Assembly (NCBI GenBank): GCA_022841745.1
Contig: JALHQW010000015.1
Span: 1 to 64,000 of the forward strand
Reading direction: 5' to 3'
Source of the DNA: Saprospiraceae bacterium
GTDB taxonomy: Bacteria > Bacteroidota > Bacteroidia > Chitinophagales > Saprospiraceae
Length of the DNA stretch: 64,000 nucleotides
Within the stretch, counting starts at the first letter, position 1, and each line of letters starts with the position of its first letter. The notes beneath the pieces were generated by a model, which searched no databases, was not told the DNA's origin, and saw only the letters and a program-made list of their open reading frames with translations. Shown piece after piece: positions 35,148 to 44,310 of the stretch. Both the position numbers and the translations under genes were made by a program.

Positions 35148-36620
35148 ATGAATCACTCATTTCATAGCTTTTTTTGGCAATCGTTGCTGCGCAACAGCCT
35201 GATTTTCAGCTTTTTGCTTAGCTGCAGGGGAGGTCTTGATGCACAATCCTCCTCAAGCCACGCCCCTACGAACCCTGAAACCCTCGACCATGTCATCGTC
35301 CGCAAAATAGGAGTAGAGGGCAACCAAAGAACCAAGACCGAAATCATCCTGCGGGAACTGGACTTCCAATTGAACGACTCCCTCTCCTTAGCCACGCTCA
35401 CGGCTCGCCTGGCAGAAAACGAACTGAACATATTGAACACAGGGCTTTTCACCTCCACCAAAATCAGTTTCAAGGAATGGACTGCGGCTACCAATGAGGT
35501 CGGACTGCTCATTACCGTACAGGAAGGATGGTACGTTTTCCCGTTTCCCATCCTCGAAATGGCCGACCGCAACTTCAACGTTTGGTGGGATACTTACGAC
35601 CACGACTTCAGCCGGCTCAATTGGGGCATTCGCTTCTACCACACCAACCTCACTGGACGGAAAGACCAGCTCAAAGCCGTGTTTCAGCAGGGTTTTACCA
35701 AAAAATACGAATTGATTTACACGCTGCCCTACCTTAACCGCCATCGGCGACTGGGGGCCAATATCAACTTCCTTTATACCCGTGAGCGCCAGATCGGCTA
35801 TGCGACCCAAGGCAACGAACTCATCTTCACCAATGACCGTGACCGCCTGTTGTTGCAGCGCTTTAGGCTGGGTGCTGCCGCACAGTATCGCCGCAACCTC
35901 GACATCACGCACCGCCTCAGCCTTACTTTCCACGATAACCTCATCCACGATTTCGTCCGAACGGAACTCAATCCCGACTTCTTTTTGGGCGGCACCGAGC
36001 AGCGCTACCTCGCCGCCACCTACCAGTTCACGGTGGACAAACGGGACATTCGCCCCTACCCCATGCACGGCTACCTGATTGATGCAAGCATTGCCCGAAA
36101 TGGCTTGTTGATAGGCGATGGAATGAATGCCTTGAACCTGCAGGCGAGCTTTCAGCAGTTTTTTTCCTTCGGTAAAAAATGGAGCACCGGCTTTGTGCTG
36201 AAAGGCGTATCGGGGTTGCTCCGCAACAAGCAGCCCTACTATGGCAGCCAAGCCCTTGGCTATGAACCTGATTTCATCCGGGGCTACGAATACTATGTGA
36301 TGGATGGGCTTGATTACGCCTACAACAAGTCCCTGGTGCGCTACCGTTTGTTCGACCGAACATTCAACCTGGGACCATATATGCGCCTTGAATCATTCCG
36401 TGAAATGCCCATCAAACTCTTCCTCGTGTTTCACAACGAGCTTGGCTATGCCAACAACCCATTCTATGGGCAAAACAACTCCCTCGCCAATGAATTGCTC
36501 TGGGGCACCACCCTTGGCCTGGATTTGGTCTTGTATTACGATAAGGTTTTTAACTTTGAGGTGAGTAGGAACCATCTGAACGAGTATGGTTTCTATTTGC
36601 ACTGGACTTTTAGTTTTTAG
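35148..36620 (+). CDS. Omp85/TamA-like outer-membrane barrel protein with POTRA
   Basis: The 490-residue protein (ATG at 35148) has a signal peptide-like N-terminus (SLIFSFLLSCRGGLDAQ), one POTRA domain at about 45-125 (IRRKIGVEGNQRTK-type strand, ending LLITVQEGWYVFP) and a C-terminal D15/surface-antigen barrel (about 140-490) with repeated aromatic strands, ending EYGFYLHWTFSF with the expected C-terminal Phe. Omp85 members insert or translocate outer-membrane proteins. A single POTRA and about 490 residues make this smaller than BamA and closer to TamA- or FhaC-like members or Bacteroidota-specific homologues; the true substrate is unknown. It is followed by a long word-repeat region. Confidence 0.8.
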   Translation: MNHSFHSFFWQSLLRNSLIFSFLLSCRGGLDAQSSSSHAPTNPETLDHVIVRKIGVEGNQRTKTEIILRELDFQLNDSLSLATLTARLAENELNILNTGLFTSTKISFKEWTAATNEVGLLITVQEGWYVFPFPILEMADRNFNVWWDTYDHDFSRLNWGIRFYHTNLTGRKDQLKAVFQQGFTKKYELIYTLPYLNRHRRLGANINFLYTRERQIGYATQGNELIFTNDRDRLLLQRFRLGAAAQYRRNLDITHRLSLTFHDNLIHDFVRTELNPDFFLGGTEQRYLAATYQFTVDKRDIRPYPMHGYLIDASIARNGLLIGDGMNALNLQASFQQFFSFGKKWSTGFVLKGVSGLLRNKQPYYGSQALGYEPDFIRGYEYYVMDGLDYAYNKSLVRYRLFDRTFNLGPYMRLESFREMPIKLFLVFHNELGYANNPFYGQNNSLANELLWGTTLGLDLVLYYDKVFNFEVSRNHLNEYGFYLHWTFSF

Positions 36621-36881
36621 AGAGTGAGAGGGTGAGAGGGGTGAGAGGGTGAGAGGGTGAGAGGGTGAGAGGTGTGAGAGGTGTGAGAGGTGTGAGAGGG
36701 TGAGAGGGGTGAGAGAGTGAGAGGGTGAGAGATGTGAGAGAGTGAGAGTCTCTCCCCCTTCTCACGTCTCACATCTCTCACTGTCTCACCCCTCTCACTT
36801 CTCTCACCCTCTCACCCCTCTCACCCCTCTCACCCTCTCACTCTCTCACTTCTCTCACCCTCTCACCCTCTCACCCTCTTA
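36619..36881. repeat. Long TGAGAG word repeat with inverted arms
   Basis: GTGAGAGG/GTGAGAGT words run from 36619 to about 36748 and their complement (CTCTCAC words) from about 36749 to 36881, giving a 260-bp mirrored low-complexity region. It starts at the stop codon of the Omp85-like gene and ends 2 bp before the ATG of nadK, leaving no separate leader for nadK. Confidence 0.85.
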
Positions 36882-36883
36882 TC

Positions 36884-37768
36884 ATGCAAGTAGTCGTTTT
36901 CAGTCAATATCTAAAAGAAGGAGACCTTCCGTACGTGCAGCAGCTATTTGATGCGCTGGCAGCGCATGGCATAGTGGCATACGTAAATGCGCCGTATCTG
37001 AAAGAGTTGGACGGGAAGATCAATTTCAAGACCAATGTTGGGGCTTTTGAGGGCTACCTTGACTTTAAGGTTCGGGAATTCGATTTTGTCATTACCCTTG
37101 GCGGCGACGGCACCATCCTTGCGGCAGCTACCCATGTACGTGATATGGGCGTTCCCATCTTGGGCATCAACTTGGGGCGATTGGGATTCCTCGCCACCGT
37201 GGGCAAGGAGCAGATTGCAGTCGCTATTTCACTGCTGGCGAAGGGCGAGTATTCCATTGGGCAGCGGAGCACCCTCCAATTGGAAAGCGAGCCAGCCCTG
37301 TTTGAGGAGATACCCTATGCGCTCAACGACTTCACCATCCTGAAAAGGGACACCACCTCCATGATTACCATCCACACATTTGTGAATGGCGCTTATTTGA
37401 ATACCTATTGGGCCGACGGCCTCATCGTGGCTACACCGACAGGAAGCACGGGCTATTCGCTCAGTTGCGGCGGCCCCATTGTATTTCCTGACTCCAACAA
37501 CTTTGTGCTCACGCCCGTTGCTCCACACAACCTCAATGTACGGCCGCTCGTCATCGCCGACTCTGCCACGATTTCATTTGAAGTGGAGGGCCGAGCCGAC
37601 AACTTCCTTTGCACCCTTGACTCCCGCCATGAAATCATCGCCTCCGACAACAAAATTGCCGTCCGAAAAGGAGATTTCAACATCAAGGTCGTGCAGTTGC
37701 TCGACGATAGTTTCTTGGATACGATACGGAAGAAGTTGGGATGGGGAGTTGACTTGAGGAATCACTGA
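36884..37768 (+). CDS. nadK: NAD kinase
   Basis: NadK phosphorylates NAD+ to NADP+ in the cytoplasm. The 294-residue protein, of normal length, has LGGDGTILAA with GGDG at 73-76 (Asp75 catalytic), the motif NLGRLGFLA, the NE/D-type motif NDFTILKRD, and TPTGSTGYSLSCGGPIVFPD. The ATG at 36884 lies 2 bp after a 260-bp repeat, so any ribosome-binding site would have to be in repeat DNA. The last 7 bp overlap the convergent AstE/aspartoacylase-family gene. Confidence 0.93.
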   Translation: MQVVVFSQYLKEGDLPYVQQLFDALAAHGIVAYVNAPYLKELDGKINFKTNVGAFEGYLDFKVREFDFVITLGGDGTILAAATHVRDMGVPILGINLGRLGFLATVGKEQIAVAISLLAKGEYSIGQRSTLQLESEPALFEEIPYALNDFTILKRDTTSMITIHTFVNGAYLNTYWADGLIVATPTGSTGYSLSCGGPIVFPDSNNFVLTPVAPHNLNVRPLVIADSATISFEVEGRADNFLCTLDSRHEIIASDNKIAVRKGDFNIKVVQLLDDSFLDTIRKKLGWGVDLRNH

Positions 37769-38694
37769 CCAATATGAAACAAGGCATCCCCCATACCTAC
37801 AACTGGCATGTTATTATGCCCAATTATATGCCCAGCTTTCTTTGCAATCACTGCTATTTCGTCCATCCCATAGGGGTCGTTTATCACTGCCAGCTTATCC
37901 CCAGCCTTTACAGTTTCACCAGATTGTTTTAGCCAGCGGAAAATGCCGGGGCGTTCTGCCCGTACCCATGCAGATTTACGGATTGGGATACATGGTTCCG
38001 GGGCCGGTACCTCATCGGACAACATGCCTTTGAGGTGCATCACCCGCCGGATACCAGCCAGCCCATGGTCAATGGAGAGTTGGTCAAAGCGGAGGTTTTC
38101 GCCACCTTCATATACGATGATGGGCTTGCCATGGTCAAAGGCTGCCTTTCGGAGCGATTTGGGGATGAACTTGCTGGTTACTATATAATGTGCCCCAAAG
38201 GCAGTTGCAAGTCCCTTGCTTTTGGGGTCAGTGGGAGCGTAACGGACTTGTGGGTAATTGTAATTGCCGTTGCCACCCGTGTGGAAGTCAACGCCAAAGT
38301 CAATGACTGGTAAGATATGCTTATTGAAAATATACGCCAACCGGGCGGCCATCGAGCCGTTCGCTGAGCCAGGAAAGCTCCGGTTCACATCTTTCCCATC
38401 CAAGGCATCACGGCTGAAACTGTTGAACCCCTGCATATTGACCAACGGCACGACAACGACACTGCCCCGTTGCAAGCCCTCAAACCAACGCATGGCCAAG
38501 GTGCGTCGCACGATTTCGATGCCGTTGATTTCATCGCCATGCACCCCGCCCATGAGGAGAAGGGTCGGCCCTTCTTCCATGCTCCTGAACACATGGACGT
38601 TCATGTAAACCTTGGTGTCGGATGGCAGTCGGCCTACGCTCAGTTTAAGGACTACGTTCTGGCCAGGCTCTATCGTATTGTTTTGTATAACCAT
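37762..38694 (-). CDS. Succinylglutamate desuccinylase/aspartoacylase-family protein
   Basis: This 310-residue M14-like zinc enzyme has MGGVHGDEINGIE with zinc ligands His52 and Glu55, VDFHTGGNGNYNYPQVRY with a third His, and the conserved Glu region in IIVYEGGENLRFD. The C-terminal part (about 225-310: RAERPGIFRWLKQSGETVKAGDKLAVINDPYG) resembles a lipoyl-like lid found in family members. Such enzymes deacylate N-acyl amino acids; those near RimK-type ligases act on glutamate tails, but no RimK gene is here, so the substrate is unknown. It overlaps nadK by 7 bp at the convergent ends. Confidence 0.83.
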   Translation of the reverse strand: MVIQNNTIEPGQNVVLKLSVGRLPSDTKVYMNVHVFRSMEEGPTLLLMGGVHGDEINGIEIVRRTLAMRWFEGLQRGSVVVVPLVNMQGFNSFSRDALDGKDVNRSFPGSANGSMAARLAYIFNKHILPVIDFGVDFHTGGNGNYNYPQVRYAPTDPKSKGLATAFGAHYIVTSKFIPKSLRKAAFDHGKPIIVYEGGENLRFDQLSIDHGLAGIRRVMHLKGMLSDEVPAPEPCIPIRKSAWVRAERPGIFRWLKQSGETVKAGDKLAVINDPYGMDEIAVIAKKAGHIIGHNNMPVVGMGDALFHIGQ

Positions 38695-39041
38695 GATTTT
38701 GGATGCTGGATACTGGATACTTGATGCTGGATTTTGGATGCAGAAGGATGCCTAACTTGGGCAATAACCTTGGCAAAGGTGGGAAGAAAAGGCGAGTTGG
38801 AAAAAACAAGGGATTTGCGGCAGCTAATTCAAGGATGTAGTTAAAATTAGTTCAGATTGCGATTTCACTTAATTACTTGAATTTTAAGCAGTTGTCCAAT
38901 CGTAATTTTTTGTGATTCCCGAAGGGAACCTAATCCTAAATCTACTTGCATGCGTTAAAATCCAACCTCCGGCACTTTATGCGCTGTCTATCCGTTTTTG
39001 AAACATCCGATTGAGATGGTGGCCCAATTTAGCACTAAGGC
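38695..39041. other. Intergenic region with a TGGATGC word repeat
   Basis: TGGATGC/TGGATAC words fill about 38699-38750, the same family as at 33106-33375. The remaining 290 bp are AT-rich, with no gene, clear promoter or terminator. Confidence 0.55.
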
Positions 39042-39713
39042 ATGAGAAACCAGCTGCTGATTCCTTTCCTACTTATATCTGCTGTGACCCTAAAGGCTCA
39101 GTTGGGCATTACTGTGTCCATCACCCAAGGTCGGGCCAGCAGGTGGCAGGTCATCCCTGAGAATTATATCACAAAACGCCGGACGGAGTTTTTGCACAAT
39201 GGCACTAATGGCGTCATTGATTTCGTCATCCCATTGAAAAAAGAAGGCATTAGGTTGCGACCAGCATTGGATTTGATGTTTGTCAACTCCGTCTATTACC
39301 CCCATTATTTCAAGTTGGGCATGTTGGGAGCACAGGGGAATATTGAGTTTGCGCTTTGGGGCAAGTTCGACCGCAACGGCAATCGCACCCCATTCCTACC
39401 CTTCCTGCAAATCTCGCCGGGTATCGCCTGTGCAAGGATGCACTACGACCGCCCGACCAATACAGAAAACACAGAATTCGAGCAGTTCAGCAGCCATTGC
39501 CTGGCACCCAGTATTGGTTCCAGCCTATTCTTGGAGTTCAAGTTGACGCCACTGCTAACTGTGGCACCCACTGCGGGGTTCCGCTATTATCACCGACTTT
39601 ACTGGAAAGATTTTACTGAAATCGTCACGAATGGCGTCATGGTGGGCAGCCATGACCGCTCCAATATGTGGCAATACACCTTTGGCTTAAGGGCTGGGCT
39701 GTCTTTCAAGTAG
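39042..39713 (+). CDS. Exported beta-barrel-like protein, unknown
   Basis: The 223-residue product has a short signal peptide (MRNQLLIPFLLISAVTLKAQ) and then amphipathic beta-strands (LGITVSITQGRASRWQVIP, DFVIPLKKEGIRLRPALDLMFV, FKLGMLGAQGNIEFALWGKFD, LFLEFKLTPLLTVAPTAGFRYYHRLY) ending YTFGLRAGLSFK, with an aromatic C-terminal residue minus one. This suggests a small outer-membrane barrel. No family name can be given. It starts at the ATG at 39042. Confidence 0.65.
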   Translation: MRNQLLIPFLLISAVTLKAQLGITVSITQGRASRWQVIPENYITKRRTEFLHNGTNGVIDFVIPLKKEGIRLRPALDLMFVNSVYYPHYFKLGMLGAQGNIEFALWGKFDRNGNRTPFLPFLQISPGIACARMHYDRPTNTENTEFEQFSSHCLAPSIGSSLFLEFKLTPLLTVAPTAGFRYYHRLYWKDFTEIVTNGVMVGSHDRSNMWQYTFGLRAGLSFK

Positions 39714-39792
39714 TAGCGAGTTGCAAGTTGCGAGCTTCGAGTTATGAGCAGCTTCAGACAACTCGAAGCTGGCTACTCGAAACTTGAAACTC
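39713..39792. repeat. Word hairpin between convergent genes (GAGTTGC/CTTCGAG)
   Basis: A left arm (GTAGCGAGTTGCAAGTTGCG... to about 39743) and a right arm (AACTCGAAGCTGGCTACTCG... to 39792) pair imperfectly. It spans exactly from the stop at 39713 to the stop of the mltA gene at 39791 and so may terminate both. Confidence 0.65.
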
Positions 39793-40975
39793 AATCCGCC
39801 AAAGCCAATTGCTCATTCCTCTTGGGCAGCAGCACCCAAAGTTTTCCGTAATGATGCAGGCCAGAGGCTCGTGACTGACCAAGTTGTCCATTCCCACAGT
39901 AAACATCAACGTGGCCTGCCCCTTTTATAGCCCCTCCCCTATCCTGTGGCAAGAGGATTTTATACTCATGGTGCGTGACACGACCGTTGTGATGAACTGG
40001 CACAGCAGCCAGCACCACACTTCCTAATGGGAAATACCGGGAATCGGCGGCGATGGAAATTTCTGACATGAGCGGTACATTGGCAGCACCTTTTGCCAGC
40101 CCTTTCTTGGGTTCAAAAAAAGTATAGGAAGGGTCGTAGTGGAGGACGCTGTCCGTTTTTTCCGGATGCTTCAACAGGAAGCGACGGATACCTTCTTGGG
40201 TCAAATTGGCAAGGTCAAGGTCGTCTCGCCCCCTGAAAAAACGTTGGATATTGCGGTAGCGATGGCCATTTTCTCCGGCATAGCGCAGCAACATCCTTTC
40301 TTTGGTGTCAACGTACTCTATTGTTCCAGAGCCTTGCAACTGCATGAAATAGACATCCAATGGATTGGTAGCGTAAGCCAAAACCAAGTTAAGGGAATCT
40401 AGGGCACCCTCTTTGTCAATTTCCTTCCGGCTCGGCAATTGGCCCTTCCAATCCTTCGGAAATGCATAAATCGGATATTTATACTTGCCCGATTGCTGTT
40501 TTTTTACCTTTAAAACAGGGGTGAAATAGCCCGTAAAATAGACGTTTCCTGCTTGGTCGTCGCCCCAGGACTGGTAAGCTTCGAGATACTGGTGTAGGTC
40601 GTTGGGCTGGGTGCCCACCCTTTGAATCAATAACTCAATTACGTCCCTCAACTCGCCGTAGCTTACCTCAAGGTTGGCTAATTTTTTTTGGTCTTTCAAA
40701 TCTGATTTATCGAGCACATGGAGTTGATGCTGTAAGGCGAGCTTCAATTCTTCGGTGATGACAGGGAAACCCAATTCCGTCCAACCCGCCTTCGTGAAAA
40801 TGCTGTCGTGAGCTATATCATTGGAAACTTTTCCGTTCCGTTCGATAGGGCTGTGTACCTCTGTCGGCAGTTCGAGGCAGGCCACAGGTGAGGTTTTGGA
40901 GCTTTTGAAATTGTAAAATGCCATAATAGCCAACAACCCAAGCACTCCGATGGATGCTTTTTTCAATATGTTCAT
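39791..40975 (-). CDS. mltA: MltA-type membrane-bound lytic transglycosylase
   Basis: MltA cleaves the beta-1,4 bond between MurNAc and GlcNAc with 1,6-anhydro ring formation, in the periplasm. The 394-residue form (ATG at 40975) begins with a signal/anchor (MNILKKASIGVLGLLAIMAFY). Family motifs are the MltA signature FTGYFTP, PLDVYFMQLQGSGTI, GHRYRNIQRFF and the C-terminal 3D domain QDRGGAIKGAGHVDVYCGNG, whose Asp is the catalytic acid. Another ATG at 41101 would add 42 charged residues and is less likely. No lipobox Cys follows the signal, unlike the E. coli protein. Confidence 0.88.
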   Translation of the reverse strand: MNILKKASIGVLGLLAIMAFYNFKSSKTSPVACLELPTEVHSPIERNGKVSNDIAHDSIFTKAGWTELGFPVITEELKLALQHQLHVLDKSDLKDQKKLANLEVSYGELRDVIELLIQRVGTQPNDLHQYLEAYQSWGDDQAGNVYFTGYFTPVLKVKKQQSGKYKYPIYAFPKDWKGQLPSRKEIDKEGALDSLNLVLAYATNPLDVYFMQLQGSGTIEYVDTKERMLLRYAGENGHRYRNIQRFFRGRDDLDLANLTQEGIRRFLLKHPEKTDSVLHYDPSYTFFEPKKGLAKGAANVPLMSEISIAADSRYFPLGSVVLAAVPVHHNGRVTHHEYKILLPQDRGGAIKGAGHVDVYCGNGQLGQSRASGLHHYGKLWVLLPKRNEQLALAD

Positions 40976-41368
40976 GGAAAACGTTACTGGGAAACTAAAT
41001 TTAGCCTTGGTAGAATTGCAACTTCGTTCGTGGTCGGCTTCAGGTGTACTTGCAGAATTTTGTACGTGAGTCTTGATGGAATGTTGTGCAGTGTTGTTCA
41101 TAGTAATTATTGGTAAAAGGTGTAGAAAACAAATCTCTAATTCTGGTAACGAGTTTGGCTTTCAAAATGTTGAGTAGTCACTTGAATTTTTTTTATTCAA
41201 CTATCTAATAATCAACTCTTTAACAAAATTATGCCGAATAAATGACAAGTAGCCGACAAAAAAGCAAGCCCCTAAACCTTCGCTTTCGCCATTTACCCCA
41301 AATTCTATTTTGATGAAAATCTCCTTTTTCGATTGCTCCTGTTAGCTTTGCCTTCAAAAAAATCACCC

Positions 41369-41935
41369 ATGTTGAACGACTACCTATCCAGCACCCGGAA
41401 ACAATTTGAGTACTACAAATCACTCGGCGAAAAGACATTCGAACAACTCACCGACGAGCAGCTTTTCTGGCAATACAATGCCGAAAGCAACAGCATAGCC
41501 ACCATCGTCAAGCACCTCTGGGGCAATATGGTGAGCCGCTGGACCGACTTCCTTACCGCCGACGGCGAGAAAGAATGGCGGGAGCGAGAAGCCGAGTTCG
41601 AGAACGACCTTCAGACCCGTGAGGTCATGCTCCGACTTTGGAATGAAGGTTGGGACTGCCTTTTTCAAGCCCTCGATTCAGTCAATGAGGAAAACATCAA
41701 CACCATTATCTTTATTCGAAATCAAGGGCACAGCATCGTGGAGGCCATCAATCGGCAGTTGGCTCATTACCCATATCACATCGGTCAAATCGTTTTCATC
41801 GGTAAGATGGTGAAGGATGCTTCTTGGACTTCTCTTTCCATCCCACGAGGTGGTTCGAAGGAGTACAACGCAGCCAAGTTTGAGCAGCCAAAACGCCGGA
41901 AACATTTTACGGATGAGTTTATCAAGAAGGACTAA
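41369..41935 (+). CDS. DUF1572 (DinB-like) protein
   Basis: The 188-residue product (ATG at 41369) matches the DUF1572 family of four-helix DinB-like proteins: EYYKSLGEKTFEQLTDEQLFWQYNAESNSIATIVKHLWGNMVSRWTDFLT, then INRQLAHYPYHIGQIVFIGKM. His residues near 50 (VKHLWGN), 135 (LAHYPYHIGQ) may bind a metal as in DinB proteins. Function is unknown; relatives are linked to thiol or stress responses. Its last 4 bp overlap the convergent patatin gene. Confidence 0.82.
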   Translation: MLNDYLSSTRKQFEYYKSLGEKTFEQLTDEQLFWQYNAESNSIATIVKHLWGNMVSRWTDFLTADGEKEWREREAEFENDLQTREVMLRLWNEGWDCLFQALDSVNEENINTIIFIRNQGHSIVEAINRQLAHYPYHIGQIVFIGKMVKDASWTSLSIPRGGSKEYNAAKFEQPKRRKHFTDEFIKKD

Positions 41936-44151
41936 AACCAATAACCAAGGTTGAAATACAAGGCTGCCCCCTCGTTCGATTGACCGTAGGTCAGTTCAAT
42001 CGGCCCCAGCACCGTATCTATTCCATAACCAATCCCAAGGCTGTAAATGCCCCGATTGCCTGCTTCGAACGCATTTTTCAGGTAGGCCGCATTCCCGCTG
42101 ATGGTCAGGTATTGGTTTTTGAAAAAACGCCGCTGCCAATAAAGCTGCGCCTGCGCCAAACGAGTGGCAGCCAGTTCGCCAAGGTTCAAGCCAATGAACG
42201 GCTTGAAATTATTGATGATATTCAAGTTGTTGCCACCGACGTAATAGCGGTACGGCGCTGCCTTTTCGCCCAAAAGCCCGCCCACCGTTACCGAGGCCCC
42301 GCCCGTCTGCCGCTCCCCCAACTCTTTGACGGCGAGGAAGTTAAGGTCGAGGTTATAGCCGAAATTACCAGCGGTTCCCTCATCGCCAGAAAAGACCGCT
42401 GCTGGAAAAATTACCCGGCCAAACAAGGTGGTCAGAATCCCTCTGCGTGGAAAATAGCGCCGGTCACGGGTGTCTTTCTTGAAATAAGTGGTAGCGGTCA
42501 GGTACAGGCCTTTTTCATCGAAAAACGGCGCATCCTCCACTTCGCCCTTGATTTGGTCTGTGCTAAATTTATAATACTTCACTTCCAGCCCCAGCCCAAA
42601 TGCATGGTCGCTGCCCGCTACGAGCTGGATATATGCCTCGTTGCTGAAATCGAGGAAACTGAACACCAAGCTTTCTATCTCGGTGGAATCTGGCCCCAAC
42701 AAGGGTTCGGGCAACCTAAAACGCACGTTATTGAAGTTAAGGCGGCTGTTCACGCCAAAGTCGGGCAAGGCACCCCGGTCTAGGTAGTAGTAGAAATTGT
42801 AGCGGAACTTGTCGCCGAGAATCACATCGAGCGAAGCCACGGAGTTCTCCAGCAACAAATCCTGGAAGGTGGCATTCATCAGCACACTGCTCCGGTACTC
42901 GTTGTCATAGTGCAGCGCTGCCCGGAACCTGCGGTCGAAACCCCGCCTAACGTGCGGTTTTAGTCGGAGGCCATATTTCGCATCAGGGGTTTTAAAGAAC
43001 TGATAATCAATGAAATCGTAGGCACCCGAGCCGTAAAGGTTGGTCAGCCCCTGGTAGAATTCGTCTGATGGGCACAAGCCAGGCAGGCTGCGTGGGAAAT
43101 TGCGCAGCACCACGTTCTTGTTGATGCCAGGGCCTTTTTCCACTACCACCGTGTCGAACTTCCAAGGATTAACGATTGGCGTAGGCAAATGCCGAACGGG
43201 GGCAGGCGACATTTTTTGCCGCTTCGCAATGTCAACCAGCACCTCCCAAAGCTCCCTTGCCGACCGCTCTCCCCGGTTGATGAGCGTATCCACCAGCTCA
43301 AAATCTGTCAGGCCAATACCCACCACATCGGGGCAGATAAGCACCTCGCAGTAGGGCAGTTGCTCAATTGACTTGGCGTTCATCTGGAACGAGCCGATTT
43401 GCGTGATGAGCTTTTCGAGCGAGGTAAGTTCATGGCGGCCATACAGCCCTTCCTCTACATTTACTCCAATCAAAATGTCCATACCCCGCTCCTTCACCTC
43501 CTTGGCGGGGAAGTTGTTCACGATGCCGCCGTCGGAGAGCAGACGGTAATTGACTTCAACCGGCGACATCAGGCCGGGAAAGGCGCCGCTTGCCCTAAGT
43601 GCGAGCGGCAAATTGCCCTGTTCGAGGATGATACTCTCCCCCGTGCTCACATCCGTACCTGTACAGAAAAAAGGAATGGAAAGCTGGCTGAAATCATTCA
43701 CATAGGCTACCCGTTCGGTGAGTTGGCTCAGCATGTTATAAACCAATTGCCCATCGGAATATGCCAAGGGCAGGCCCACCTTGCCATCCTTGACACCAAG
43801 CGTAAAGGCATATTTCTCCCCGTTCAATTTTTCAAAAATGGGCGTAACGCTGCGAGGAATCTGATCGGAAAGCAAGGCCGACATATCGGTATGGCGCAGG
43901 ATGCTGTCCAGCTCCGAAGCCGACCAGCCGCTGGCGTAAAGGCCGCCTACAATCGCCCCCATGCTCGCCCCGCCTATATAATCAATGCGGATACCAGCCT
44001 CTTCCAGCACCTTCAGCACACCAACATGTGCATAGCCTTTGGCCCCGCCGCCGCTCAGTACAAGGCCGACTCGGTAGGGTTGCTCGTTTTGTGCCAACAA
44101 AACCATACTAAGCACAAGAAAGAGTACAATTGATAAGGTTGTTTTCTTCAT
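41932..44151 (-). CDS. Patatin-like phospholipase fused to an outer-membrane barrel
   Basis: The 739-residue protein has a signal peptide (VLFLVLSMVLLAQ), a patatin domain (about 26-310: VLSGGGAKGYAHVGVLKVLEE oxyanion loop, GASMG with nucleophile Ser63, and LLSDGGIVNNFP with Asp207 completing the Ser-Asp dyad), a POTRA-like link (about 320-400) and a C-terminal surface-antigen (D15/BamA-like) barrel ending LYFNLGYWF. This is the architecture of type Vd autotransporters such as PlpD; in Bacteroidota relatives the lipase may stay attached. It would hydrolyse phospholipids at or outside the outer membrane. It lies directly upstream of, and divergent from, the caspase array. Confidence 0.88.
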   Translation of the reverse strand: MKKTTLSIVLFLVLSMVLLAQNEQPYRVGLVLSGGGAKGYAHVGVLKVLEEAGIRIDYIGGASMGAIVGGLYASGWSASELDSILRHTDMSALLSDQIPRSVTPIFEKLNGEKYAFTLGVKDGKVGLPLAYSDGQLVYNMLSQLTERVAYVNDFSQLSIPFFCTGTDVSTGESIILEQGNLPLALRASGAFPGLMSPVEVNYRLLSDGGIVNNFPAKEVKERGMDILIGVNVEEGLYGRHELTSLEKLITQIGSFQMNAKSIEQLPYCEVLICPDVVGIGLTDFELVDTLINRGERSARELWEVLVDIAKRQKMSPAPVRHLPTPIVNPWKFDTVVVEKGPGINKNVVLRNFPRSLPGLCPSDEFYQGLTNLYGSGAYDFIDYQFFKTPDAKYGLRLKPHVRRGFDRRFRAALHYDNEYRSSVLMNATFQDLLLENSVASLDVILGDKFRYNFYYYLDRGALPDFGVNSRLNFNNVRFRLPEPLLGPDSTEIESLVFSFLDFSNEAYIQLVAGSDHAFGLGLEVKYYKFSTDQIKGEVEDAPFFDEKGLYLTATTYFKKDTRDRRYFPRRGILTTLFGRVIFPAAVFSGDEGTAGNFGYNLDLNFLAVKELGERQTGGASVTVGGLLGEKAAPYRYYVGGNNLNIINNFKPFIGLNLGELAATRLAQAQLYWQRRFFKNQYLTISGNAAYLKNAFEAGNRGIYSLGIGYGIDTVLGPIELTYGQSNEGAALYFNLGYWF

Positions 44152-44310
44152 GGAGTTGGATTAAACAAAGTAAAATTATCAAAGTAAAAGCAATAGCGTT
44201 GGCAAGCAATTTTAATGTTGATAGAAAAACTTAGGAAAAATGTGGTAACCAATCCCTCTAATCGGGATATATTACCGCCAGAAATTGCAAACAGACCAAA
44301 TTGTAACAAT

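Noticed and set aside
36619-36881. CRISPR-like or VNTR coding repeat
   Set aside because: The word repeats have no spacer structure and contain stops in frames, so they are low-complexity intergenic DNA.
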